64,000 nt of DNA from Pyrenophora tritici-repentis (Eukaryota; Ascomycota; Dothideomycetes; Pleosporales; Pleosporaceae): positions 1,860,001 through 1,924,000 of the forward strand of contig NC_089396.1 of the NCBI RefSeq assembly GCF_003171515.1. Direction: 5' to 3'. The notes under the pieces are model-generated. The model was not told the DNA's origin. It worked only from the letters and a program-made list of their open reading frames with translations, and made no database searches. Below, in pieces: positions 1 through 10,656 of this stretch. Made by a program: the position numbers and the translations under genes. Each line of letters begins with the position of its first letter. Position 1 is the first letter of the stretch.

Positions 1-2633
1 GGCGACATTTCCATCTCCCCAAATTCGCTCGCAGACGCAGTCGGTGTATTACTACGGTCTACAGGGGCCATTTGCAAATTCGATTCATCCGGTTGCATTA
101 TAGGATCCTCTTCTATGGACTCCACTTTGATTTCCAAATGATGTTCCATTCCAGCTGGCTGTTGATCTTCTTGTTTTGGTGACATATGATCCATGGGAAA
201 GGCATCCTGAAGGTAATCATCGGTCGCCTCGAACGAATGTTCGAACGTATCGTCATCAATATTAGTTTCCGGGTCCTGGAAAGAGGTGTGAGTAACCGCT
301 TGCTCATTTGGCGCTTCAGAGGCATTGGAATCTTCAGTGGCAGAATCCGGATTTACAAACTCACTATGACTGTCGATATTCATGGTGTCCTGGTCTTGTT
401 CATGATCCTGGGAGGTAGCCGCCTCCTGTTGATCTTGGGTCGTAGAACTGCGTCTATTGCTGTCTACAGGTGGGGACCCCAGGTCTACAATGGAGTGCTG
501 TCTACTCGCAGATGGATCCTCTTCAATGCATTGCTCCTCTTGGATATACTCCTCAACTTCAGCAACGGATTGTACATCATCCGCCGCGTCAGATTCCTCT
601 CCAGCTTGCTCAGTGGCACTTTGCTGCGATACCACAGGATCGAGTTCGGAATCGCTTGCATCTTCCTCGTCTTCTGAGCCAGAGGAGAGTTCGATGACTT
701 CTGGTTCAACGGTCTCAACTACAGTGATTTGAGATTCAGCTGCAACGGCCTCAACTGCAGTGGTTTGAGATTCAGCTGCAGCGAGCTCAACGTGATCGTC
801 TGTCGCATCGACACTCGGTGCCCTCTCGATTACCACAGATGACTCTTCTGCTGGAGCAATTTCGGCAATGGTCTCTGTAACAGTAGCCGGTGCTGATGTG
901 GAAAGCTCCGTATCCCTCTCTTTCTCTGGTTGAGCTTCCGGTTCAGGCGAAGACAGTTGCATCGGGCCGCGAGAGATGGGACGTGAAAGTGAAGCGCCAT
1001 CCATACCGAACGTGAACCGCACGGGTGTGAAGGCAGACTCGTGATTTGGGTGAAAGACGGATGCCCTTGATGAGCCAATAGAGCTGAAGAAGGAAGTCTC
1101 GCCGATGTAGCTTGCTTCACTTGGCAAGTCTTCCTCTTCTTTCACCTGGGTCTCCGCTTGCGCAGATTGTTCGCTGGCAATGGTGCGGTCAAAGTATGAG
1201 AGGGCATTAACATCTGACCCGCCAGGAAATGGTGATGGTAGTGGGAGGGTGGACTCAGCCAAGGGTTTGAGAGTTGGACTCGCAGGCTCCTTGCCGATCG
1301 GGGTCAACGGACCCACCGCCACAAAAATTGGCACATCGATTTGGAGGTTAGGTAGTGTCGGAGGTGGCATAACAATCCTCGGGGCGCCACTCGATGAAAC
1401 GGGTCCCGACGCAGCAACTGAAGACTGCTGTACCTCTACCATCTCGAAATCAGTATTTTCGACCGTCAAGTCTTCTGTATCATCTCTGGCCCTATTTTCG
1501 CCGGCTGCCCACTCAATATCAGCCAGTACGTCTTCAGTTCGCTCATGCTGACTTTCATCGCGTTCGGTGTCCTCGTCGGTGGTGCTCATGCTGATTCCTT
1601 CAGGTTGGTTTTGTATTGGGTCTTCCTCCTCCGTGTTGACTTCAGTGTCCACCTCAGTGTCGCCACCAAAGGCATACTGTGCGTCCGACGACATGTTTTC
1701 GTCGGGACCATCATAAAGTTCCAAGTAGTCGGTGTTGCGGGTGGCTTCGTCCTGTGTCCGTGTCAATTCTGCCTCAGGGGGAGCAGCCGCTTCCTCTCCT
1801 TCCTGTCCCTCTACTGTAACGACGGCATTTCCTATAGATCCCTCCGGTTTTCGCTGCTCTTGCTCGGTGTCTATATGACCGGCTGCAACCGAGAGCACCT
1901 CAAACTTGGAGGGCGATACAGGCGTCCGAGGAAGTTGTGCTGGCCGGCTAGGCGATGCCAAGAAAGAATCAAGCTCCTCGTCCAGTGTCATGTCCTCCTT
2001 CTCTGGCGAAGGCGTCCTTGCACTGTATGTCCATGCCTTCCAGTTCTTAAATGACTTCCTCCGCCGCTTCTTGTCATGTCCCTCATCGTCGTCTTCGGCC
2101 AAGGGATCGTAAGGTGCCTCGAAGAAGGGCCCATCCGAAAGCCGTGCATGTTTGAGAAAAGCCGGTGATTCGAATTGAAGCGCAGGCCCTGGAGCCCCTG
2201 AAGACACGCGACGAACTGGCGATGCGGGCGCAGGCGTAGGCGCAACGTCGACAAGTTCGAGGTTTGCCGTTTCAACGCCATTGCGACAGACCTGAGCAAC
2301 TACCGTGTTCGTATACGATATTTCCCAGTCGATGCTCTTGCCCGGCGTACTGACTACGCCTTCCCGTACAAACTGCGAGCCTTGCAGGCTCAACACAACT
2401 TCATCTCCAATCCCCACGCCCGTTGTCGCAATCGCCTTTGCACTCGGCCCCGAAAACCGGGCTCGTACTTGTCCATTTTTTCGCCGTAAGCGGAGGTCAG
2501 GCTCAACGAGTAATAGGGCAAACTGGCGTGCTGAGGACGAGTAGGGCCATATCAGTGTGACTTTAGCTCGGAAGTGCTTCGTTTCGATACCAGGTAGCTC
2601 GGGATTAAGCTCTGCAATATGTAGTTGGTCCAT
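1..2633 (-). CDS. POT1/CDC13-type OB-fold telomere-binding protein, partial (runs off left edge)
   Basis: An open minus-strand frame runs from an ATG at 2633 to the window edge without a stop (about 877 residues visible, C-terminus missing). The first ~140 residues are the ordered part: they open MDQLHIAELNPELPGIETKH and contain LIWPYSSSARQFALLLVEPD and GVGIGDEVVLSLQG, which I recognise as the OB-fold of the fungal telomeric single-strand DNA-binding POT1/CDC13 group. The rest is a long low-complexity tail rich in Glu, Asp, Ser and Thr with a basic patch (KKRRRK near residue 185), typical of a disordered scaffold. By family it should bind the G-rich telomeric overhang in the nucleus. An upstream ATG at 2815 in another frame gives only a short ORF. 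The family call rests on remembered sequence character; the reading frame itself is certain. Confidence 0.66.
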   Translation of the reverse strand, partial: MDQLHIAELNPELPGIETKHFRAKVTLIWPYSSSARQFALLLVEPDLRLRRKNGQVRARFSGPSAKAIATTGVGIGDEVVLSLQGSQFVREGVVSTPGKSIDWEISYTNTVVAQVCRNGVETANLELVDVAPTPAPASPVRRVSSGAPGPALQFESPAFLKHARLSDGPFFEAPYDPLAEDDDEGHDKKRRRKSFKNWKAWTYSARTPSPEKEDMTLDEELDSFLASPSRPAQLPRTPVSPSKFEVLSVAAGHIDTEQEQRKPEGSIGNAVVTVEGQEGEEAAAPPEAELTRTQDEATRNTDYLELYDGPDENMSSDAQYAFGGDTEVDTEVNTEEEDPIQNQPEGISMSTTDEDTERDESQHERTEDVLADIEWAAGENRARDDTEDLTVENTDFEMVEVQQSSVAASGPVSSSGAPRIVMPPPTLPNLQIDVPIFVAVGPLTPIGKEPASPTLKPLAESTLPLPSPFPGGSDVNALSYFDRTIASEQSAQAETQVKEEEDLPSEASYIGETSFFSSIGSSRASVFHPNHESAFTPVRFTFGMDGASLSRPISRGPMQLSSPEPEAQPEKERDTELSTSAPATVTETIAEIAPAEESSVVIERAPSVDATDDHVELAAAESQTTAVEAVAAESQITVVETVEPEVIELSSGSEDEEDASDSELDPVVSQQSATEQAGEESDAADDVQSVAEVEEYIQEEQCIEEDPSASRQHSIVDLGSPPVDSNRRSSTTQDQQEAATSQDHEQDQDTMNIDSHSEFVNPDSATEDSNASEAPNEQAVTHTSFQDPETNIDDDTFEHSFEATDDYLQDAFPMDHMSPKQEDQQPAGMEHHLEIKVESIEEDPIMQPDESNLQMAPVDRSNTPTASASEFGEMEMS
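715..790. repeat. Short coding tandem duplication
   Basis: Inside the acidic tail of the telomere protein gene a segment of about 36 bp occurs twice in tandem, encoding two near-identical runs of the type AAESQxTxVExV. It keeps the reading frame and looks like a local slippage or unequal-exchange product in a disordered region. Confidence 0.6.
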
Positions 2634-3058
2634 GGTTGCGCGTTGAGAGCGCGAAGTCGTATTAGGACTGTGACATCTTCAGAGGGGAAATCCTTTGTTG
2701 TGAAGGTCGTGAGTTGGGCATGCGCGTGCGGTTTGTTGACGAATTGAAGTGTGAGCGATGGCCTTCCTTCCGTCATGAGAACGCGCCCGTCCGCTTTCGG
2801 CAGCCTCGGCTCCACCCGCGACTCTTGTTTCTTTCATATCTGCCAACACTTGCGTCAAGTCTCATTTAATATGATATGAACGCGCCTGATCTCGTACTTC
2901 TTGACTTTCATATACGTAACAATTGGGATATTTGACATATATTTTGACTCCAAGTTGCCTGTGTACGCGGGATCCTGCATTGTCACACCACCTCGACCGA
3001 CATGAAGCTATATCTGTTTAATACCAATTACACGTGAACTGCTCATAACAATACATCA
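2634..3058. other. Intergenic, 5' side of telomere gene and 3' side of amidase gene
   Basis: No coding frame can be supported here. It should hold the promoter of the minus-strand telomere gene and the 3' end of the amidase transcript. Confidence 0.5.
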
Positions 3059-4747
3059 CTACGACAGCTCAAGCGCATCCTTCAGCAACTCCAGTGCCCC
3101 AAACAACTCATTATCATGATGCCTCCTCGCACAAATCTGCAAAGCAATAGGCGCACCCTCAAAATCACCCACATCCCACAACTTCTTGACGCGCTTACAC
3201 TCCTCAGTAAGCGGCTCATAATCACTCGCATATTGCTCCTCTCCCTTTTTCCCCGCGCGAATCGGCGTCGGCACCACTGCACCGGGATAGTCTACTAAAT
3301 TCCACAAACTGGTATAAGTCCAGTAAAACGCCGTGTCGTGTGCAGAAGCCGGCCCTACAAATCCCGGCCCAATGACGATATCCACGTCCTGCTCGTTCCA
3401 ATTATCGGCGAACGCGAGGCGGTAGCTGTCGCGGATGGAGCGTTGATGGTTGACTTGTTCGGCGTCGAGCATGCCGTGGGGTGCGGCATCGGCCCAGATC
3501 CAGGAGGTGAGAGGCAGGACGGGCTCGCCGGTTGATTCGATGGAGTCTTTTGCTGGCTTGCCGCCGCTGGGCCAGTACATGCGCCTGATGTTCTTCCAGG
3601 CTTCGGGTGCGTTGTAAGGTGTGAATGGCTTGACTTCAATGGCAGAGGACTTTTCTAGAAAGGCAAGGCGCTCGCGGGCCCATGTTATGGCGCGCTTGAC
3701 GGGCGGCTGTGGTTCGATGAAGCCATCGTTTTCGATGATGCCGATCTTCAGCGGTCTCTTGGTCTCGGTATTGATGCCTGTCCATGGTATCGGAAGAACC
3801 TTGGGATCCTGCAGGTATGGCTTCTGGCTCAAGATTGAAGTCATGAATAGATGCATATCCCGTATACTCCGAGCCAATGGGCCTGAGCTAGCCAAGATTT
3901 GGAGCTCAGATGAAGATGGATAATTGACGAATTCCGATGTCGGTAACCTGCAGGAAGTAGTCTTGTAGCCATATATACCGCAGAATGTTGCGGGGCCTCT
4001 TATGCTACCTCCAATATCTGTGCCTACACCAAGCACTGATCCTTTCATTGCAACCAAAGCAGATTCGCCGCCAGATGATCCGCCAGCACTGAGGTCAGTG
4101 TTGAAAGGATTCAAAGTACGTCCATAATGCGATATTGATTCTAAATGCATAATCGCTTGTGGCTGGTTCGTTTTGCAATAGAACACCGCACCCATACTTC
4201 TTAGTAATGTTACCATATGGCAGTCCTTCTCGGTGAATCGCATACTCTTGAATGATCCTTGCGAAGAATACGTGCCTGCAACTGGCACATGTTCTTTGAT
4301 ACTGATAGGCACTCCATGTAATGGTCCGATCGTCTTTCCGTTCTTTTGCTGATAATCATCTAGCTCTCGCGCCCTTTTGATGGCCTCTTCCATAAACCAT
4401 TGCGTCAGGCAACATGTAAGTTGATGTGCGATGATGGCGCGTTTGGAAAACGCAGTCGCTACTTCGACTGCAGTCAACTTGCGGGAGGCGATGGCCTCAG
4501 CCAGTCCTACTGCATCGTACTTCTCAGTGATGTCGATCTCAGCGGGTGTGAGTATCCCGCATGTGGCCGGCACTCCCGAGACATCCTTCGGTGGATTCGA
4601 GAAGAACGTATCGGGTAGGCGTAGTTCCTGTGGTACCTTGTTCGCAAAGGCTTCGAGTAGGGCAGCACGTTTCATCTCATATTCTGGTGTACCTAGTGGT
4701 AAGGCTTTGGGTTCAATGATGGCGAGAGGCGCGATTTGGACGGCCAT
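3059..4747 (-). CDS. Amidase-signature family amidase (acetamidase-like)
   Basis: A single-exon gene of 562 residues, the usual length for fungal amidases. The amidase signature is complete: PISIKEHV with catalytic Lys151, AGGSSGGES with Ser224/Ser225, and GTDIGGSIRGPATFCGIYGYK with nucleophile Ser248. The Lys-Ser-Ser spacing matches the fatty-acid amide hydrolase/acetamidase fold. Such enzymes hydrolyse a carboxamide to acid plus ammonia and are usually cytosolic. No signal peptide is seen. It is transcribed away from the MFS transporter starting at 5636, with 888 bp of shared upstream DNA, so the two may be co-regulated for uptake and breakdown of an amide nitrogen source (inference). The substrate cannot be read from the sequence. 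Confidence 0.93.
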   Translation of the reverse strand: MAVQIAPLAIIEPKALPLGTPEYEMKRAALLEAFANKVPQELRLPDTFFSNPPKDVSGVPATCGILTPAEIDITEKYDAVGLAEAIASRKLTAVEVATAFSKRAIIAHQLTCCLTQWFMEEAIKRARELDDYQQKNGKTIGPLHGVPISIKEHVPVAGTYSSQGSFKSMRFTEKDCHMVTLLRSMGAVFYCKTNQPQAIMHLESISHYGRTLNPFNTDLSAGGSSGGESALVAMKGSVLGVGTDIGGSIRGPATFCGIYGYKTTSCRLPTSEFVNYPSSSELQILASSGPLARSIRDMHLFMTSILSQKPYLQDPKVLPIPWTGINTETKRPLKIGIIENDGFIEPQPPVKRAITWARERLAFLEKSSAIEVKPFTPYNAPEAWKNIRRMYWPSGGKPAKDSIESTGEPVLPLTSWIWADAAPHGMLDAEQVNHQRSIRDSYRLAFADNWNEQDVDIVIGPGFVGPASAHDTAFYWTYTSLWNLVDYPGAVVPTPIRAGKKGEEQYASDYEPLTEECKRVKKLWDVGDFEGAPIALQICARRHHDNELFGALELLKDALELS

Positions 4748-5635
4748 GTTTGAGGAGCAAAATGGTTAACGAGGAAAACTCACGCAAAGTCTGTTGTATG
4801 AAGCTTTATCATAGTCTTATCTATCTAGACACTGATTTCGGAACTACCGGGTCTAGCCGAGCCAAACGTACAATATGTAGGAAGTAGCGTAAATAGGCAT
4901 CCCGTGGTCATATCTCGGAATCTCGCCGGCTAGACATATGAGGGGTTGCTGTGCAGATACGATGGAGCCGATAAAGACGGTGCAGTACTACCACCCCTAG
5001 CGTAGGACTCGATATCAACCGCAGAATATCGTGGAGTTATCCAGCTACAGTGGCAAAAGCCCCTTATGTGAGCTGATAACGATATTTGTGTTGAAGTGCG
5101 GAGAGATGCCGCGAAGCACGCTAGCGTGACCATACATATGCCCCACATGAGCTGTTCACTGGGCTCCTCCTTCAAGCCACTCCAACGACCGGCATATTTT
5201 ATCCAATTGAATTCATCGACGTAGTTCTTAACGGATGGTGCTTCTCCCGCGGTGAATCCGGTATCTTTCAACATTGTCTCCGTCGCGCGGACCTGCCGTT
5301 CACGGAAAACATGCAGGTGGCGGGCCGCAGGCAAGGAGATAGGCTACTTTCAACTGTATGGCCGTCTCAACCTCTATCTCTGCTATCGTCTCACGCAAGG
5401 GAAACTTTAGATAGGAGACATTGATAGAAGACATACCCAGCAAAGACATAACAAGACCAGCCTTGGAATGACGCACAACAGCCGCAGACTCCCTGCCGTA
5501 CCCCAACACTACTCCAAAACCAGGCACATGCAACCCCACTCTTGTATGCTCATGTAAATAGTATGCTGCGACATCTTGAAGGTTCAAAATCGCCAACATT
5601 AAACGCTTGAATTTGGGTCCAAAGCCATCACAACG
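4748..5635. other. Divergent promoter region between amidase and MFS genes
   Basis: 888 bp without a supportable gene. Two overlapping minus-strand ORFs at 4930-5689 have no recognisable domain and no splice logic, so I treat them as chance. The region lies between two divergently transcribed genes and should carry both promoters. Confidence 0.5.
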
Positions 5636-7416
5636 ATGCCTGGCACAGGTGATACAGTCGAAATGGCAAACATCCCAGGGACAGTCCATCTCGTGGACCT
5701 AGACCACAGCATGCAAGCCCGCCATGCAGGCGACGGAGAAATTATCCTCAATCCAGCCCCATCCAACGACCCTGACGACCCCCTCAACTGGTCTCCGCGC
5801 CGCAAACTCACATCCACAATATGCGTCAACCTGTACGTGTCCCGTGGTCTCTCCCGCCTTCCAGCAAATCCGAACTAACAACATCAAAGATACACGTGGA
5901 TGGTAGGTATAGCAGTATCCACCGTCTACTCCGTCCTCGTGCCTCTTTCAGAAGCCTCAGGCGTCTCCGTATCCACACTGAACGAAGGCACGGGATACAT
6001 GTTCCTGTTTCTAGGCTGGAGTCTACTCTTCTGGCAGCCGTTCGCTCTGCGGTACGGGAAGAGGCTTACATTCCTACTTTCTATTACTGGGGCTATCGGG
6101 ACGAGTATATGGAGGTAAGCGCTTCCACCTTCCTCCGAGTTGTAAGCAACAAATTTGCGAATGCTAATACCCCGACAGTGCATATGTCAAAAGCAACGGC
6201 GAATGGATAGCTCGATGTATACTAACAGGTTTCTTCGTTGCGCCCGTGGAAGCGCTACCAGAGATTTCCGTGACTGATGTTTACTTCACGCATCAGCGCG
6301 GGTATTACATGGGATTCTACGCCTTTTCCCTCGCGGGAAGCAATTATTTCGCACCGATTATTAGTGGGTTCATCTCAGAGGGCCAGGGCTGGCAGTGGGT
6401 GTTTTATTGGCCGGCGATATTTCTGGCGTGTACGCTCGTGGTTTTGTTTCTGCTGATGGAGGAGACGAATTATACGAGAAAGATTGAGGGTGTAGTTGTG
6501 AGAACGGGCGAGCTGGGGCCCGGTGGGAAGAATGACGTCGATGAAGAGAGGGCTGAGGCGAAGACTGCGCATTCGAGTGCGAGTGGGGAGGTTAAGGGCG
6601 CTTCGACGAAGACTTTTGCGCAGAAATTGTCGGTGTGGCAATCTTCGCCTGGAACAAACCTTTTGGAGCGTGCTAAGCGGAGTTTGATGTATCTGAGCTG
6701 GCCGGTCAGTTTCTACTCGGGGTTCAGCTACGGGTCCTACCTCATCTGGTTCAACGTTCTCAACGCTACCGCGTCCATTATCCTTGGCGGACCGGGCTAC
6801 AACTTCAAACCGTCTATGGTAGGACTGAGCTACGTATCATGCTGTATTGGTGTCATTTTTGGAGCGGTCTTCTCCGGGCGCTTGAGCGACTGGCTTACGA
6901 TCAAACTTGCGCGAAGGAACAACGGCGTTATGGAAGCTGAGCACCGCTTATGGCCCTTCGCAGCATGTCTGATCATGGTGCCGGCTTTCTTGATCCTATG
7001 GGGTGTTGGAGCGGCACATGGTATACACTGGTTTGGACTGGTATTTGCTATGGGATGTGTGGCATTTACGTCGTCTGTTGGTGTCACACTAAGCGTGAAC
7101 TACATGATCGATAGCTACCACGACATTAGTGGGGATGCCATCGTGACGGTGATTCTGATCCGCAATACCATGTCATTTGCGATTAGTTATGGGTAAGTCT
7201 GCGACCCGATAGTCGTGTTCGGTGCTAACCACGCATAGTATTACCCCTTGGTTAAGGGATTTGGGGTACCAGAATTGCTTCATCTCATCGGCATTTGTCG
7301 GTATGGCTGCGTCAGCAGTCTTCCTTGTCATGATCAAGTATGGCAAAGGTATGCGTGTTAGAAGTAGTGGCAAGTACTACAGTATTGTCAGTGCCGATAA
7401 GGGCTTGATGACGTAG
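5636..7416 (+). CDS. Major facilitator superfamily transporter, DHA1-like
   Basis: Four exons: 5636-5832, 5890-6114, 6179-7192 and 7239-7416, giving 537 residues. All junctions are GT..AG and the phases add up; the second intron has a TGCTAATAC branch-point-like site. The N-terminus carries [15 protein letters not shown], the typical lead-in to the first membrane segment of fungal DHA1-type drug or polyamine:H+ antiporters. About 12 hydrophobic segments follow, with a long acidic loop between the two halves (around [18 protein letters not shown]) and a second-half motif [11 protein letters not shown] resembling the conserved MFS loop. It should sit in the plasma membrane and export or import small molecules by proton exchange. 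Substrate unknown. Divergent neighbour of the amidase. Confidence 0.88.
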
Positions 7417-7685
7417 TGTGTTTGCTTAGCTGTTGTTATTGATTCATACTAGCATTCCTGGGCTTTTATCAATGAGACATACATAGCATTCTGAATATTG
7501 CCATAGGTATGATAGCTATTGCTAATCTACAAGACCGCTTTGTACTTGAAATACCCAATCGTAATTACCGTCTTTTGCGTCCATCATAGCATTAAGCCTC
7601 TCATTCGCATGTTTGTAGTACTGTATGTGACTCCAAATAAACCCCATACAAGACATGGTCGTATGTCTACCTAGACTAGACATGC

Positions 7686-9497
7686 CTAGATCAAGTACCT
7701 TACCCCCGCTTCGGTAGCACCATTGCCGATGTCGCTAGGCTGGTTGAACCCCGGAATATGTACCACAAAGGCCTGCGATTCCATCACCATTTTACCCTTC
7801 TCGACGTGTGCTTTAGGCATTTTTTCCATCCTCGACCGAAGACCTTCGGGGAGACGTGTCTCGTGGATTGCCCACTTCATAGGCTGCAACTTGAGCTTCC
7901 TAGCAGATACATGCAGGTGTTGTATGAATCTGGGAATGTGACGCAATCGCCTCGCGTCAGATATGGATTTTGTGGCGTCAAAAAATTGACGCATCCTCTT
8001 GGAGATTTCGCATAATGCTTCTTCACAATCGCAAGAGTCGTGATGATAGGTGCTCGATGCAAAGTAAGTTTCCTCCATGTGGGACAGCAATTGAAGAGAA
8101 TCCGTCTCAGGTATGATGAACAATTGGTAAATGCTCACTACCATCTTGACTTGGAGGTATCGATGGGTTCCCTGGAAACCCTGATTTTGAACATGGTGGT
8201 ACAATGTGTTGAGCCACGAATCCATACTCACGCCCGGATATTGGACAATATTTGTCGACAAGCCAGTAGCGACGTATGCAATTGCATGATTAATGGCAAT
8301 TGAGACGAAGAACACCTGCGAGATTCTCGGATGCGTAGTACAAAATGATATTGCAGGATTATGAGTTTGCCAAGCTGACAAAACCTTGGTTACGTTGACG
8401 TAGCAAACGCATGCATGCCTAGGATGTCCATCTCGAAGGAGTTCATCACCTCTGCACTTCAAGTACAGGATGCGGGAAACAGCCTCTAACTCCGTCTCTG
8501 ACCTATGTTCCGAGATATTCAGCTGGCCGTTCGATATGCGTTTTGATAACTGGATGCTCTCCACAGCATGTGAAGCATGCGCCCGGTCCTCGTGTCCCAG
8601 AATTGTACATTGATGATAGAGGCCGGAGAATATCTTGAATTCGTCGATGAGGTGTTTGTATTTCGTGGTCTGCTGATGTTGAGTGACGCGAATGTCGAAT
8701 GAAATTCCGTGGTGGCCAATCGCCATCTGCGAGCTCTCACGTGACGGGTTGCGGTCGCAGTATGCAAGGTCGTTTGTACGGACACAGGCAAGGTACAGCT
8801 TCAAATCTTCCTCAAGCACGAGTACGCGCATGTACGGTTGGCCTCGCAAGTTAGGGTACACTGTCCTCATCTTCCTCTGTGTTGCGGTTTCAGTGGATGG
8901 GAAGATGATGCGCGCGTGAATGCGACCTTGGGGAACGTCTTGCTCGACTGATCGGTACCCAGGGTCGCCGCTGAAGACGTCTGGAATCTTCTTTTTCGGT
9001 TCCTTGAGATCGATTAAGATGTATCTGTGATATGATCAGCACATAAACATCTTAGGTCTGTGTTCATAGTGCGGATGCATCGATGGCATCGTCCTGGCAC
9101 TTCGATCAAAGTGCCTCGGTGATAGTTGCTCAACATTGCGTGAGCTGACTTACGGTATGCGCATACATAACGGATCAATCGCAAATGTATCCCAATCGAG
9201 ATCTAGGCGGATCCACGAGATGGAGTAGTGTAGGTAGCGTTTGGCAAGCGCATAGATGGCCTTGTTGACTGGAAGGATGGCAGTGCTAATATGATATCGA
9301 CGGAAAAACCTGCCCTGTTCCAGCGTGGTCTGCGGACAGAGAACATAGCCTAAGATGTGGTCGAAAATCTCCGTGGGTAGGTCTTCGAGGCGGGAGGTAG
9401 AGGAAGTCATCCTTGAATAACGGTCGTTGTACTCGGCTGCGACTTCGCAAGTGGAGGCTTTGGTAGATTGGGTACCAGGTGGGAAGTGGAGGTGCAA
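7686..9497 (-). CDS. F-box-like domain protein, function unknown
   Basis: Two exons, 9497-9154 and 9024-7686, give 560 residues; donor GTAAGT and acceptor CACAG are clear and the phases fit. The N-terminal part has RLEDLPTEIFDHILGYVL, the F-box-like motif common in large lineage-specific families of Dothideomycetes; F-box proteins bring substrates to SCF ubiquitin ligases. The remaining ~480 residues match no domain I can name. The first in-frame ATG is at 9497, but the ATG at 9410 lies directly before the F-box-like motif and may be the true start (531 residues). A HET-domain gene follows 1.1 kb away, a common accessory-region pairing. The gene model is firm, the function is not. Confidence 0.72.
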
Positions 9498-10656
9498 GGT
9501 GCATAGAGATCATGTCGGAAGCGTGTGTCGCAAGGGTAGAAGGCTCTTTTATATCCCAACTCTTTCACTCACATGTCCCGCCTAGGTCCGTGTGTCCAGT
9601 CGCGTGCATCAAATCGCGTATTGCCCAATTTCCTCTTTTGGCCAGCAACGGTAGTGGTTCACCATAATCGCAACTTTGCTGCGTCGATGTAATCAATTGA
9701 AGACTTCTGGATGTGGTAGTTTTTGAGGTGACTCGGGTCGACTGTACAATGGTAGACGAGCACGGAGCATACTCAGTAGCCTCACTTTTCATTTCACACA
9801 ATAGTGAAAACGTTATAACAATCTCAAACATTTTCCTGCTCTATTAGTCATTTCTTGGCTGCCCTTCTCGCACATGACTGCGCGCTCTTATGCAAAAGCA
9901 ATCGAACTCGACGAATTGGGATGACTAAGCGAGGGGATGAAACATATTCAAGCAGTAGAACTGATGGACATGTTGGAAAGCACATTTGTGCGAGCTCGAC
10001 TCCATATAAAACTTACGAGATGAACTGGAAACCACGAGATGAACGACATGCACGAAACGAGTGCATCAACAAGCTGAAAGATTGCGACCCACATGGAGCC
10101 CAAATGGCACTGCTAAGGACTGAGGACAAAGTTCTTGCACCACACGAATCATACTGATGCTGCCATCAGTAGTGTGGCATACGCTGCATCGCATGTGTTC
10201 ATGGTTCTTTCGATGCAACGCAAAATGGTTGAAGTATTATGTGGTATGTACCGCTTCTATGACACCGCCTGCGCAACCGAAAGAATGCGCAGCCAGCTCT
10301 AATGAAGCACTTGGTTCCTTCTCCGCAGCGCTATATCGCAATCACCCAATAGGAAGACTCGGGTCGCATCAATACAAGACGTAAAGATGCGGATGAGATG
10401 GGTGGTTGAACTGTCTGATGGTGCGTGAAGAAACAGAAGAGAAGGACGCGACAAATTTTCTCTTTGATCAAGGCTATGCTTGGCACGCTAGGCCGGGGCG
10501 GGGTTAGCGGAGATGGCCATCCCAAGGCTTCTGCATACGCGAGGCTGCCACCTCGCTATTCTCATCCAACAGCAGGCATGCCATACCCCGCCTTTGCAAT
10601 CGTTCTGCTGGCCCTCTCGGCCAGCGGAAAATTCATCCCAGGTCCAAAACTCCAAA
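9498..10656. other. Intergenic
   Basis: 1.16 kb between divergent genes. Short ORFs on both strands show no domain, signal peptide or splice pattern that I can support. Confidence 0.5.

Noticed and set aside
186..2112. Several long plus-strand ORFs
   Set aside because: They are antisense shadows of the minus-strand telomere protein gene, which is open throughout; they change frame repeatedly and show only low-complexity translations.
4930..5689. Two overlapping minus-strand ORFs (134 and 129 codons)
   Set aside because: No domain, no splice logic, and the second overlaps the first exon of the MFS gene; taken as chance.
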